Shown here in pieces: positions 45,856-55,203 of a stretch of DNA of 64,000 nt. The position numbers and the translations under genes are program-made. Source of the DNA: Burkholderia sp. SRS-W-2-2016 (GTDB lineage: Bacteria > Pseudomonadota > Gammaproteobacteria > Burkholderiales > Burkholderiaceae); assembly GCF_001931485.1 (NCBI RefSeq), contig NZ_MSDV01000063.1, positions 113,521 through 177,520 of the forward strand. Direction: 5' to 3'. Each line of letters starts with the position of its first letter. The first letter of the stretch is position 1. The notes under the pieces were generated by a model, which made no database searches, had not been told where the DNA came from, and worked only from the letters and a program-made list of their open reading frames with translations.

Positions 45856-47292
45856 ATGACTACAACTTGCACGCCTGCCGACATGGAACGCACCGTTCTA
45901 TACGTCGCGAATGCGCCCGACCCCAAACTCGTCGAGTTTCTGGCCGCGTCCGGGTGGCAGGCGGTGCACGCGAAAAGCACCGCGCTCGCCGAACGCATGA
46001 TGGAGCGCGAGAACATCAAGGTCGGGCTCGTTCAGTTGCCCGAAGCATGCACGTCGCAACAGTTGTCCGCGCTCGCGCTGTGCATGCGGCGCGTCGAAAC
46101 CAACTGGGTCGCGCAGATCGTGCCGGGCCAGACCGACAACGAACTCATCAGCCGCTTCATCCTCGATTACTGCTTCGATTTCGTCACCCAGCCGTGGCTG
46201 AACGAACGGCTGGTGTTCGCGCTCGGCCATGCGCACGGGCTGTCGAGCCTGCGCCAGCCGCGCGTCGCGCCGGAGCCGTCGCTCGGCCGGCACGGCATGG
46301 TCGGCCAATCGGAGCCGATGCAGCAGCTGTATCGGCGCATCGACAAATGCGCGGTGACCGACGCGCCGGTGTTCATCGCCGGCGAATCGGGCACCGGCAA
46401 GGAACTGACCGCGCGGGCGATTCACGAGCGCTCGCGGCGCGTGAGCCGGCCGTTCGTCGCGATCAATTGCGCGGCGATTCCGCCGAGTCTGTTGCAGGCG
46501 GAGCTGTTCGGCCATGAACGCGGCGCGTTTACCGGCGCGTTGCAACGCAAGATCGGCCGGATCGAAAGCGCGCACGAAGGCACGCTGTTTCTCGACGAAA
46601 TCGGCGACATGCCGCACGAATGCCAGGCGGTGCTGCTGCGCTTCCTGCAGGAAGGCACGATCGAGCGGCTCGGCGGCAACGGGCCGATCAGCGTCGACGT
46701 GCGGGTGATTTCGGCGACCCACGTCGATCTGGACCGCGCGGTCGAAGACGGCCGGTTCCGCTCCGACCTGTATCACCGGCTGTGCGTGCTGCGCCTTATC
46801 GAGCCGCCGCTGCGCGAGCGCGGCGGCGACATCAAGCTGCTCGCCAACTACGCGCTCAGCATGTACAAGCAGGACGGCGCGCGCAAATTGCGCGGGCTGT
46901 CGAGCGACGCGATCGTCGCGATGTCGAACTATCCGTGGCCGGGCAACGTGCGCGAGCTGATCAACTGCGTGCGCCGCGCGGTCGTGATGAGCGAGGGCCG
47001 CTTCATCACCGCGAGCGACCTCGGGCTGCCCGAGGCGGAGAACGCGCCGGCCGTCACGCTGGCGGAAATCCGCAGCAAGGCGGAAAAGGATGCGATCGAA
47101 CATGCGCTGCTGCGGCACGGCTACAAGCTGTCGGACGCGGCGGCCGAACTCGGCATTTCGCGCGCCACGCTGTACCGGCTGATGCACGCGAACCGGCTGC
47201 ATCAGGAGCCGTCGGCCAGCCGCGCCGCGAACAGCGGCGGCGGCGCCGATGCCGACGACGAGGCGGAGCGGCACGCTTCGTCGCTAGCTTGA
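45856..47292 (+). CDS. Sigma-54-dependent regulator, VpsR-like
   Basis: 478 residues. The N-terminal 120 residues resemble a VpsR-type receiver without a clear acceptor aspartate. The AAA+ domain has Walker A VFIAGESGTGKELTARAIH, the sigma-54 loop ELFGHERGAFTGALQRKIGR, and TLFLDEIGDMP. A Fis-type HTH follows (IEHALLRHGYKLSDAAAELG, then SRATLYRLM). VpsR-like proteins control exopolysaccharide and biofilm genes, some through c-di-GMP. The ATG at 45856 has GGGGGA upstream. The C-terminus has a low-complexity tail. Its nearest possible target is the minus-strand gene pair across 1.4 kb. Confidence 0.9.
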   Translation: MTTTCTPADMERTVLYVANAPDPKLVEFLAASGWQAVHAKSTALAERMMERENIKVGLVQLPEACTSQQLSALALCMRRVETNWVAQIVPGQTDNELISRFILDYCFDFVTQPWLNERLVFALGHAHGLSSLRQPRVAPEPSLGRHGMVGQSEPMQQLYRRIDKCAVTDAPVFIAGESGTGKELTARAIHERSRRVSRPFVAINCAAIPPSLLQAELFGHERGAFTGALQRKIGRIESAHEGTLFLDEIGDMPHECQAVLLRFLQEGTIERLGGNGPISVDVRVISATHVDLDRAVEDGRFRSDLYHRLCVLRLIEPPLRERGGDIKLLANYALSMYKQDGARKLRGLSSDAIVAMSNYPWPGNVRELINCVRRAVVMSEGRFITASDLGLPEAENAPAVTLAEIRSKAEKDAIEHALLRHGYKLSDAAAELGISRATLYRLMHANRLHQEPSASRAANSGGGADADDEAERHASSLA

Positions 47293-47645
47293 CGGCGCCG
47301 GGGCGCGTCGCACCCCGGCCGCGCGCGACGGCCTGAGCGCCGCATCTCGAACCGCCCGCCGCGCCCGCAGCATCTCCTCCCAACGCCCAACCGGCTCCCC
47401 TCCCGCCGGACCCGGGCAGGCTTTGTGCTACCTTCCGACGAGCTTACCGGTCGTCATCGGCAATCCTTACAAATTGCCTTCGCCACTCACGACGGCCCTG
47501 CCGTATCGCTCTGAAACCCGCCCCGCCGCGCGTCGCCGCAGGAACTTGTGCGCGCCGCGCGGAGTCGGTTCTGGATCGCTTCGCTGAAACACGCGCGCCG
47601 TTCCGGCACAATCTTCCGCTTTCGCCTGCTCCCGCTTTACACCCT
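47293..47645. other. Intergenic interval, no gene recognised
   Basis: 353 bases between the sigma-54 regulator and the MscS gene. A GC-rich inverted stretch follows the regulator stop (about 47296-47345) but no clean terminator with a T-run was seen. No promoter for the channel gene was recognised with confidence. Confidence 0.45.
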
Positions 47646-50327
47646 ATGCAAAAATTATTGCGTGTCTGGTTCTTCGTTCTCCTGCTTGCCGGCGCGGCTC
47701 CCGCCGTCGCCGCGGCAGCGCAGACCACCGCCGCGACACCCGCTTCCGCCCCGGTTTCGCTGACGCCGGAACAGGCCCGCGAAGCGCTCTCCGTGCTCAA
47801 CGATCCGAAGCGCCGCGCGCAGGTCGCCGATACCTTGCAGGCGATCGCCGCCGCCGGCGCATTGAGCGCGCCGCCCGCCGCCGCGCCGGCGGCCGCTTCC
47901 GCGCCCGCGCCGGCAAGCGGGGTCGCCGCGCTGGTGCCCGACGCGCTGAAATCCAATGGCCTCGCGTCACAGATCGCGCGTCAGGGCGCGCATTGGGCCG
48001 GCTATCTGGCCAGGTCGCTGCGCGGCTCGGTCGCCGCGTTGTTCGACGTCGCGTCGGTGCGCGCGTGGTGGAACTGGCAGATGCACAATCCGCAGGCCCG
48101 CTCGACATTGTTCGATGTCCTGGGGTCGCTGCTCGCCGCGTTGATTCCCGCGCTGCTGCTCGAATGGATCGTCAAGCGGCTGTTGCGGCGCGCCTATAAG
48201 GCGATCGCCGCGCGCCGCGAACTCGGCTTGCAGGACGACAGCGACGACGCGCAAGCGTCGCAGCCGCCATCGAAACAACAGCTCGCCCCGACCCCGACGC
48301 CCGCCGCGCCGCTCGAACACGTGCCGACCAGCACGCCGCCGCTGCCGCCGGGCGTGACGCTGCCGCCCGCGCTCGAAGCCGAGGCGCAGGCCGTCGCGAC
48401 CGGTCCGGCCGCGCCGTATGCCGCGCATCTGAGCCCGTCCGAACGAGGCCGCGCGAAAGAAGCCGAAGGCAAACGCAACGCGACCCATCACTGGACGCTG
48501 CTGCAACGTCTGCCGCGCGCGCTGCTGATCACGCTGGTGCGGCTGGTGCCGCTCGCGGCCTTCGTCGGCGCGGCGAGCGCGCTGATGTCGTTCTTCACCA
48601 GCAACGGCACGCCGCAGGACCGCGCGCTCGATGCGCTGATCGACATCTACGTGCTGTGCCGCTGCGTGGCGATCGTCGGCGCGTTCTTCCTGCAACCGAG
48701 CGCGCCGCGTCTGCGCCTGCTGCGCATGAGCGACGCGTGGGCCGCGTACGTGCTCAGGTGGATCGTGCGGATCGTCGGTGTGGTCGGCGCCGGTGTCGCG
48801 CTCGCCGAGATCGCTTTGGCGCTCGGCCTGAACGACGCCGCGCATCTCGCGCTGCTGAAGGTGGTCGCGCTGGTCGCGCACGTGCTGATCTCGATCCTCG
48901 TGCTGCAATGCGCGAAACCGATCGCCAACCGGATTCGCAAGCGCTTCTCCGCGCACGAGTCGCTGCAGATGTTCGGCAACGCGCTCGCCGATGCATGGGC
49001 GTGGGTCACCGTGGTGATCGTGATGGCGCTGTGGTTCGTATGGGCGTTCGACGTGCAGAACGGCTATCACGTGCTGGTCAACGTCGGCGGCATGACGCTG
49101 GCGGTCCTGATCGGCGCGCGGGTCGTGTCGATCGTCGTGTTCGGCGCGCTCGCGCGGATCTTTAATGTGCAGGACGAAGAATCGCGCTCGCTCGTGCATC
49201 AGCACGCGTACCGCTACTATCCGCTGCTGCGCCGCGTGATCGGCTGGCTGATCGGCATCGTCACCGCGCTGCTGCTGTTGCAGGCGTGGGGCATTCACGT
49301 GGTCGAGCTGTTCCGCGCCGGCACGATCGGTCACCGGCTCGCGTCGGCGCTCGCGACGATCCTCATCGCCGCGGTCATCGCGCTGGTGGTCTGGGAGGTG
49401 GTCAACGTGTCGGCCGAGCGGCGCCTCGATAACTGGACCAGCCGCGGCGACCTGGTGCGCGCCGCGCGGCTGCGCACGCTGATGCCGATGCTGCGCAGCG
49501 CGCTATTCGTTCTGATCGCGCTGATCGTCGTACTGACCGGCTTGAGTCAGCTCGGCGTGAATATCGGGCCGCTGCTTGCGGGCGCGAGTATCTTCGGCGT
49601 CGCGCTCGGCTTCGGCTCGCAGAAGCTGGTGCAGGACTTCATCACCGGCATCTTCCTGCTGATGGAAAACGCGATGCAGGTCGGCGACTGGGTCACGCTC
49701 GCGGGCGTGTCGGGCACCGTCGAATATCTGTCGATCCGCACGGTGCGGCTGCGCGGCAGCGACGGCTCGCTGTTTACCGTGCCGTTCAGTTCGGTGACGA
49801 CGGTCAACAATACCAATCGCGGGATCGGCAACGCGGCGGTGCGCGTGAATATCGTGTTCGGCCAGGACGTCGAACGCGCGATCGACACGCTGAAGGAAAT
49901 CGGCGCGTCGCTGCGCGAGGACGAGAAGTACAAGGACGGCATCCTGTCCGACTTCGCGTTCTGGGGCGTCGATGCGGTCGACGGTTCGGCGGTCACGCTG
50001 GCCGGTCAGATGCAGTGCCGCGACACCTCGCGCTGGGGCGTGCAGCGCGAATTCAACCGGCGCATTCTCGAACGCTTCAGCGAACGCGGCATCGAGATCG
50101 CCAATCCGCAGCGGCAACTGCTCACGTGGGATCCGGCCAGCAAGGCGGCCAAGGTCGTCTCCAGCGCGCCGCGCCCGCTGCCGCATCCGGCCGACGAAAC
50201 CGCTACGGACAAGGACGACACCCACAAGGGCGACGCGCCGGTCGACGATCAGATTCCGGTCGATCCGACGCCGGCCGGCGGTCCGGGCACGCCGGGCAAT
50301 CCGGGCTCGACGTCGCCGCACGCGTGA
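47646..50327 (+). CDS. Large MscS-family mechanosensitive channel
   Basis: 893 residues with a signal peptide (MQKLLRVWFFVLLLAGAAPA). An alanine/proline-rich periplasmic or linker region follows, then about ten membrane helices. The MscS pore and beta domain are the last 300 residues. They show GPLLAGASIFGVALGFGSQK, DFITGIFLLMENAMQVGDWV and TVPFSSVTTVNNTNRGIGNA. The pore gates on membrane tension to release solutes at osmotic downshock. The size and extra helices put it with the long MscK/YbdG/Ynal-like group rather than with the small MscS. A proline/glycine-rich tail ends it. The gene appears monocistronic. Confidence 0.93.
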   Translation: MQKLLRVWFFVLLLAGAAPAVAAAAQTTAATPASAPVSLTPEQAREALSVLNDPKRRAQVADTLQAIAAAGALSAPPAAAPAAASAPAPASGVAALVPDALKSNGLASQIARQGAHWAGYLARSLRGSVAALFDVASVRAWWNWQMHNPQARSTLFDVLGSLLAALIPALLLEWIVKRLLRRAYKAIAARRELGLQDDSDDAQASQPPSKQQLAPTPTPAAPLEHVPTSTPPLPPGVTLPPALEAEAQAVATGPAAPYAAHLSPSERGRAKEAEGKRNATHHWTLLQRLPRALLITLVRLVPLAAFVGAASALMSFFTSNGTPQDRALDALIDIYVLCRCVAIVGAFFLQPSAPRLRLLRMSDAWAAYVLRWIVRIVGVVGAGVALAEIALALGLNDAAHLALLKVVALVAHVLISILVLQCAKPIANRIRKRFSAHESLQMFGNALADAWAWVTVVIVMALWFVWAFDVQNGYHVLVNVGGMTLAVLIGARVVSIVVFGALARIFNVQDEESRSLVHQHAYRYYPLLRRVIGWLIGIVTALLLLQAWGIHVVELFRAGTIGHRLASALATILIAAVIALVVWEVVNVSAERRLDNWTSRGDLVRAARLRTLMPMLRSALFVLIALIVVLTGLSQLGVNIGPLLAGASIFGVALGFGSQKLVQDFITGIFLLMENAMQVGDWVTLAGVSGTVEYLSIRTVRLRGSDGSLFTVPFSSVTTVNNTNRGIGNAAVRVNIVFGQDVERAIDTLKEIGASLREDEKYKDGILSDFAFWGVDAVDGSAVTLAGQMQCRDTSRWGVQREFNRRILERFSERGIEIANPQRQLLTWDPASKAAKVVSSAPRPLPHPADETATDKDDTHKGDAPVDDQIPVDPTPAGGPGTPGNPGSTSPHA

Positions 50328-50372
50328 GGGTCAAGGCTGGCGGCGGCCTGAACCGTTGATCCGGGTTCCTGA

Positions 50373-52637
50373 TTAATCCACCCGCCACCAACCCGGCAAC
50401 AACCTGCGCACCTCGGGCCGGCGATAGCGGTCGTCGATCAGATGCACGACGCCGCGATCGTCCTCGGTGCGGATCACCCGCCCCGCCGCCTGCACGACCT
50501 TCTGCAAACCCGGATACAGGTACATGTAGTCGTAGCCGTGGCCGAAGCGCGCGTCGAGCGTGCGGCGCATCTGCTCGTTGACGTCGTTGATCTGCGGCAG
50601 GCCGAGCGTCGCGATGAACGCGCCGATCAGCTGCTGACCGGTCAGGTCGATTCCCTCCGAAAACGCGCCGCCGAGCACCGCGAAGCCAATCCCCTCGTTC
50701 ATGGTCTTAAAGCGCGCGAGAAACGCGTCGCGCGCGGCTTCGTCCATGCCGGGCTCCTGGGTCCAGACCGGCAACTCGGGATGACGCTCGCGCAGCAGCG
50801 CGGCCACCTGCTGCAGATAGTCGAAACTGCTCAGGAACCCCAGGTAGTTGCCGGGCTGCGCGCGGTACTGCGCGGCGATCAGTTCGACGATCGGTTCCAG
50901 CGAGCGCTCGCGGTCGCGCCAGCGGGTCGACACATGCGCGGCCACCCGCACCTGCAACTGCTCCGCGCGAAACGGCCCTTCAACGTTAAGCCACTGCGTG
51001 TCGCCGGCGAGGCCCAGCGTGTCGCGATAGAAATGCTGCGGATTGAGCGTGCCGGAGAACATCACCGTGGTGCGCGCGGCCGCGTAGCGCGGCGCCAGAA
51101 ACGATGCGGGAATCACGTTGCGCACGCATAGCGTCGCGGTGGTCTTGTCGCGCGGCGCGTAGCGGTCGGTGCCGAGCGTCACGTCGAACATCGAGTGTTC
51201 GCCGAACTGTTCGGCGAGCGCGACGAACTGCATCGCGTCGAAGAAAAAGCGCAGCGCGTGCTCGTCGATCGAGAGCGGCGCGTCGGCCAGTTGCTCGGTG
51301 ACCGCGCCGATCAGATTCTGCGCGGCCGTCAACAGCTTGGCCGGCACGGCCGGATAGACCTGATAGCGCTCGGTCTGCGCGCGCTTGAGCGCGTTCCATT
51401 CGCGCTGCAGCCGTTCTAGCGGCTTGCGCAGCGCGGCCGGCGCGCTGGCGCGCGCGAGCCGGAACGCGCTTTGATCGAGCGACGCGCTGTACATGCGGCG
51501 CGCGCGTTCGAGCAGGTTGTGCGCTTCGTCGACCAGCACGCCGACGCGCCACTGATTGAGCTGCGTGAGCGCGAACAGCATCGCGCTGCCGTCGTAGTAG
51601 TAGTTGTAATCGCCGACGATCACATCGGCCCAACGCGCCAGTTCCTGCGCCAGATAGTACGGACAGATCTCGTGCGCGAGCGCCGCGTCGCGCACCGCCG
51701 CGCGATCGAGCCGCGGCGACGCCAGCGCGGTCACGCGCGCCGCGTCGAGACGGTCGTAGAAGCCGCGCGCGAGCGGACAGGATTCGCCGTTGCAGGCCTT
51801 GTCGGGGTGCTCGCAGGCTTTGTCGCGCGCGACCAGTTCCAGGGTTCGAAGCGGCAGCGCGGGCGAGTTCCGCTGGAGCGTATCGATCGCCTCCAGCGCG
51901 AGCGCGCGCCCCGGCGTCTTCGCGGTCAGAAAGAACACACGGTCGAGCCGGTCTTCGCCGCACGCCTTCAGCAGCGGAAACAGCGTCGCGACGGTTTTGC
52001 CGATGCCGGTCGGCGCCTGCGCCATCAGCGGCTTGCCGTCGCGTGCGGCCCTATAGACGGCAACCGCCAGCTCGCGCTGACCATGCCGGAATTGCGCATG
52101 CGGAAACCGCAACGCGGCGAGCGCCGCATTGCGCGCGGCGCGATGCGCGTCCTCCTGCACCGCCCAGTCGAGAAACCGTTCGCACTGGTCGACGAAAAAG
52201 ATTTCCAGCTCGCGCGCGTCGTGCGACTGCGTGAGCACGGTTTCCTTCTGGCTGCCGATATCGAAGTACACGAGCGCGACGGTCAACCCGGCGAGCCCGC
52301 GCGCGCGGCATAGCAGATGCCCGTACACGAGCGCCTGCGCCCAGTGCAGCGCGCGATGATTGGCCGGCATCCGGTCGAGATCGCCGCGATAGGTCTTCAC
52401 TTCTTCGAGCCGGTTCGCGAGCGGATCGTAGCCGTCCGCGCGGCCGCGCACCGTCAAGGAGCGATGGCTGCCGCTCAGCGCGAGTTCGCTTTCGTAACCG
52501 GCGGCTCGCCGCCCGGCGACCATCTGATGACCGGCGATCCCTTCGAGCGAGGTCGGCGCGGGCGTGAAGCGCAGATCGAGATCGCCGCGCCGCGCGGTGA
52601 ATTCGCACATCGCGCGGACCGCGACCACGTAGCTCAT
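50373..52637 (-). CDS. DinG/XPD-like Fe-S helicase with N-terminal PD-(D/E)XK nuclease-like domain
   Basis: 754 residues. Residues 1-190 resemble a Cas4/RecB-like nuclease, with Asp68 and the E-V-K motif at 79-81 (VRGRADGYDPLANRLEEVK). Then an XPD-type superfamily 2 helicase follows: Walker A APTGIGKT (208-215), four cysteines for an Fe-S cluster (275, 282, 287, 325), DEAH at 370-373, and the C-terminal motifs GGAFSEGIDL and QAAGRVIRTEDDRG. It unwinds DNA 5'-3' by family precedent. Its start overlaps the FAN1 stop by four bases, so it is the second gene of an operon that begins at a LexA-type box. Confidence 0.92.
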   Translation of the reverse strand: MSYVVAVRAMCEFTARRGDLDLRFTPAPTSLEGIAGHQMVAGRRAAGYESELALSGSHRSLTVRGRADGYDPLANRLEEVKTYRGDLDRMPANHRALHWAQALVYGHLLCRARGLAGLTVALVYFDIGSQKETVLTQSHDARELEIFFVDQCERFLDWAVQEDAHRAARNAALAALRFPHAQFRHGQRELAVAVYRAARDGKPLMAQAPTGIGKTVATLFPLLKACGEDRLDRVFFLTAKTPGRALALEAIDTLQRNSPALPLRTLELVARDKACEHPDKACNGESCPLARGFYDRLDAARVTALASPRLDRAAVRDAALAHEICPYYLAQELARWADVIVGDYNYYYDGSAMLFALTQLNQWRVGVLVDEAHNLLERARRMYSASLDQSAFRLARASAPAALRKPLERLQREWNALKRAQTERYQVYPAVPAKLLTAAQNLIGAVTEQLADAPLSIDEHALRFFFDAMQFVALAEQFGEHSMFDVTLGTDRYAPRDKTTATLCVRNVIPASFLAPRYAAARTTVMFSGTLNPQHFYRDTLGLAGDTQWLNVEGPFRAEQLQVRVAAHVSTRWRDRERSLEPIVELIAAQYRAQPGNYLGFLSSFDYLQQVAALLRERHPELPVWTQEPGMDEAARDAFLARFKTMNEGIGFAVLGGAFSEGIDLTGQQLIGAFIATLGLPQINDVNEQMRRTLDARFGHGYDYMYLYPGLQKVVQAAGRVIRTEDDRGVVHLIDDRYRRPEVRRLLPGWWRVD

Positions 52638-54535
52638 GTGCGGCGCTCCACGATGGTTGATGCGCCTGCGCTCGCCGCGGCTTCGCGGGCCACTTCGCCA
52701 GCGGTTCCGCGCGCGGCGTCGGGAGCGACTTCATGCTCGGTTCCGTGAGCGGCTTCATCGCCCGTTTCGGCCCAACGCACGTCGATCACGCGTACCGGCA
52801 TCCCGTGCTGCGCGCAGTACGCGAGCCAGCGCACCTGGTTGTCCTGCAGACGATCGCCGGGGCCCTTCACCTCGATCAGTTCGTAGCGACGCTCGGCCGG
52901 CCAGAAGCGGATCAGATCGGGCAGCCCCGAGCGGTTGCCGCGAATGTCGCGTAACAGCCTCTCGAACCACAGCTTCAGATGCGCGGCCGGCAGACAGTCG
53001 AGCGCCAGCGCGACGAGTTCGGGCGTGAGCAGCCCCCAAAACACGAACGGCGATTGCAGCCCGGCCTTGTCGCGCAGATGCCGGGCAATCGTGTCGCGAT
53101 ACGCGTCGCTATCGAGTTGCGCGAAACACGCGGCGAATTGCGCGGCGCGGCGCGCGTGAAAATCCGGCGCATGCAGATCGGCCGGTCCGCGCTGGAACGG
53201 GTGGAAAAACGCGCCGGGCAGCGCCGCGAATACCGGCTCCCAGCACAACAGGCCGAACAGCGAATTGATCAGCGCATTCTCGACGTAATGCACGGGCGCG
53301 GTCTCGCTGCTCAGATGATCGCGCACCACGTATTCGACCGCGAGCGGCGTGGCGGGCTTCGGCAGCACCAGCGTCGCGCGTTCGACCGGCCGCGCCGCCA
53401 CCGCGCGCGGCGCCGGCTCGCCCAATTTGCGCCGCAGCCGCGGCAACATTCGCGCGACCCGCTGCGCTTCTTCTTCGCTCTCCGGCGCGGCCGCCGCCTG
53501 CACCGCGAGCGCGAACGCGTCCGCGCATTGTTCGCTGCGCTCCAGCACGCGAATCCGCCGATGCCGCGCGCCCGGCCACGCGCACACTTCATACACTGCG
53601 AGCGCGGCGGACCACCGCTGGCGACGTTCGCAATCCTGACCGATGCCGAATAGCAGCTTCGCACGGCGCGTTTCGAGCCACGGGTTCGCGGTTTCGATCG
53701 CGCGGACGGTGGCGATCAGTTCGTGCAGCGCGGCGGCGGCGCCGCCTTCGCCTTCGCCTTCGCCTTCGCCTTCGTCTTCATGCGGCAGCCAGTCGAGCGC
53801 TTCTCGGCACGCGTGCAGCGCGAGATATACGTCGACGTCCGCGCGTTGCTGGAACGCGCGCGACGACGGTTCGAGCGCGACTTTCTCGTACTGGAAGATG
53901 CCGAGATCGGCGAGCACGAATTCCGTCCAGTCCTGATGCAGATTGCCGAAGAACATCAGCCGCAGACGCTCGCACAGCGGCGCGATCGCGACGTGCAGCA
54001 CGCGGTCGGTGCTGGCCTCGTGCCAGCCGGCGAGCGCACGCGGCGCAGCAGCGGTCGCGTCGCGGCCACGGTGGGCGCCATGGCCGTCGTGACTTTCGTG
54101 CTGATGCAGCGCGTGCAGCGTGGCCAGCAGTTCCGGCTTACGCAATGCCTTCGCGCCGGGAATTCGCGCGATGCTCTCCGCGAAAATCTCCAGCAATTGC
54201 GCGCGGGTGCTGAGCGCGAACAGTTCGTCGAGGGACAGCGGCGGCTCGGGGTCGATCCAGCCGTGCACGGTTAATGGCTGCGCCGCCTGCAATGGACAAC
54301 CGATCTCTTCGTAGACGAGGCGGCTCGCGCGAAACAGCGTGCCCTCACGCATCAGCATGCGCACCAGCAACGCGCGCGACGCCTGCGGCAACACCGCGAA
54401 GGTTCGCAGAAACGCGTGTTCGTCGGCGTCGAGCAGATCGTCGTAACGCGCGGCGAGCCATGCAAGCGCGCGCTCGAAATTGACCAGGTAGTAAGGGACT
54501 TCGGAGCGGAACTCCGGGAAAGCAGCGGTTGCCAC
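52634..54535 (-). CDS. FAN1-type VRR-NUC structure-specific nuclease
   Basis: 633 residues from a GTG. The C-terminal VRR-NUC domain has Asp540 (RSGLPDLIRFWP), Glu555 and Lys557 (YELIEVKGPGDRLQDNQVRW), the PD-(D/E)XK active site. The N-terminal part has helical and TPR-like repeats (LFGIGQDCERRQRWSAALAV, YEVCAWPGARHRRIRVLERSE), as in FAN1. Bacterial FAN1 cleaves 5' flaps and helps repair DNA interstrand cross-links. A small (EG)n repeat lies in the middle. The C-terminal tail after residue 595 is alanine-rich. The LexA box 16 bases before the start makes it an SOS candidate. Confidence 0.9.
   Translation of the reverse strand: MATAAFPEFRSEVPYYLVNFERALAWLAARYDDLLDADEHAFLRTFAVLPQASRALLVRMLMREGTLFRASRLVYEEIGCPLQAAQPLTVHGWIDPEPPLSLDELFALSTRAQLLEIFAESIARIPGAKALRKPELLATLHALHQHESHDGHGAHRGRDATAAAPRALAGWHEASTDRVLHVAIAPLCERLRLMFFGNLHQDWTEFVLADLGIFQYEKVALEPSSRAFQQRADVDVYLALHACREALDWLPHEDEGEGEGEGEGGAAAALHELIATVRAIETANPWLETRRAKLLFGIGQDCERRQRWSAALAVYEVCAWPGARHRRIRVLERSEQCADAFALAVQAAAAPESEEEAQRVARMLPRLRRKLGEPAPRAVAARPVERATLVLPKPATPLAVEYVVRDHLSSETAPVHYVENALINSLFGLLCWEPVFAALPGAFFHPFQRGPADLHAPDFHARRAAQFAACFAQLDSDAYRDTIARHLRDKAGLQSPFVFWGLLTPELVALALDCLPAAHLKLWFERLLRDIRGNRSGLPDLIRFWPAERRYELIEVKGPGDRLQDNQVRWLAYCAQHGMPVRVIDVRWAETGDEAAHGTEHEVAPDAARGTAGEVAREAAASAGASTIVERRT
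53744..53779 (-). repeat. Hexanucleotide repeat in the FAN1 gene
   Basis: Six in-frame units of six bases (GCCTTC, the last GTCTTC, on the plus strand) encode a glutamate-glycine run near residues 253-264. It lies between the predicted N-terminal and TPR-like parts. Length changes would keep the frame. Confidence 0.85.
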
Positions 54536-54550
54536 GGGGTTTTGCAGGAC

Positions 54551-54566
54551 CTGTATGTTTATACAG
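54551..54566 (-). promoter_or_regulatory. LexA-type SOS box
   Basis: The 16-mer CTGTATGTTTATACAG, an inverted repeat, matches CTG-N10-CAG with an AT-rich core, and fits the longer E. coli consensus form TACTGTATATATATACAGTA well. It ends 16 bases upstream of the GTG of the FAN1 gene, where it would cover the start of transcription or the ribosome site. Confidence 0.8.
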
Positions 54567-54618
54567 TGATGATAGCAAAGTCCGGCATGGCAACCGGCGC
54601 CGCTTTAAGCGGCGAGCG

Positions 54619-55203
54619 TCAAGCCGCCAGCCACGCCACGGTCAACGACCGCACCCCCTGCGCGCCGCGAATCAGCACCCCTTCGATATCGGCGGTCGCC
54701 GACGGTCCGGTGACGAGCGCCGCATAGCGGGCGCTGAGAAAATCGTCGCGGCGATAAACGTCCTGCAAGCCGTCGAGCAGTTGCGACGGATCGAGCAGCA
54801 CGACCAGATGCTGGACGATATAGCCCAATGCATTGACCACGTACTCGCGTTCGCTGAACCATACGGAGCCGGTCTCGGCGACGCCGAAACGCGCACGCAC
54901 GACGCCCACGTCGACGTCCTGCAACGACGCGGGATCGGTCGCGGCGGAAATAGCGCGGGTGCCCGGCACTTCCGCCACCGCCGATGCAATCGATGCGTCC
55001 GCGCCGAAGCGCTCGCGAATCAACTCGCTCACGTCGCTCGCGTTCGCCGCTTCGACACAGCTGCCGCCCATCGTCTGCAACGCGGCCGTGAAACGCTCGC
55101 GCAGATCGCCGCCGCGCGCGTCGAATAGCGGCACATCGGGGCGCGGACGTCCCACCGGCTGCGCGGCGCGTACTTTGGCAAGAAAGTCCTCACGCGTTGT
55201 CAT
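54619..55203 (-). CDS. lutC: LutC-like LUD domain protein of lactate oxidation
   Basis: 194 residues with the LUD domain. ISAATDPASLQDVDVGVVRA, FGVAETGSVWFSERE and VVLLDPSQLLDGLQDVY are typical of LutC/YkgG. With LutA and LutB it forms an L-lactate-oxidising complex, in which LutC is thought to be the accessory or flavin-type subunit. The ATG at 55203 overlaps the end of lutB by 14 bases, so translation is coupled. Confidence 0.9.
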   Translation of the reverse strand: MTTREDFLAKVRAAQPVGRPRPDVPLFDARGGDLRERFTAALQTMGGSCVEAANASDVSELIRERFGADASIASAVAEVPGTRAISAATDPASLQDVDVGVVRARFGVAETGSVWFSEREYVVNALGYIVQHLVVLLDPSQLLDGLQDVYRRDDFLSARYAALVTGPSATADIEGVLIRGAQGVRSLTVAWLAA

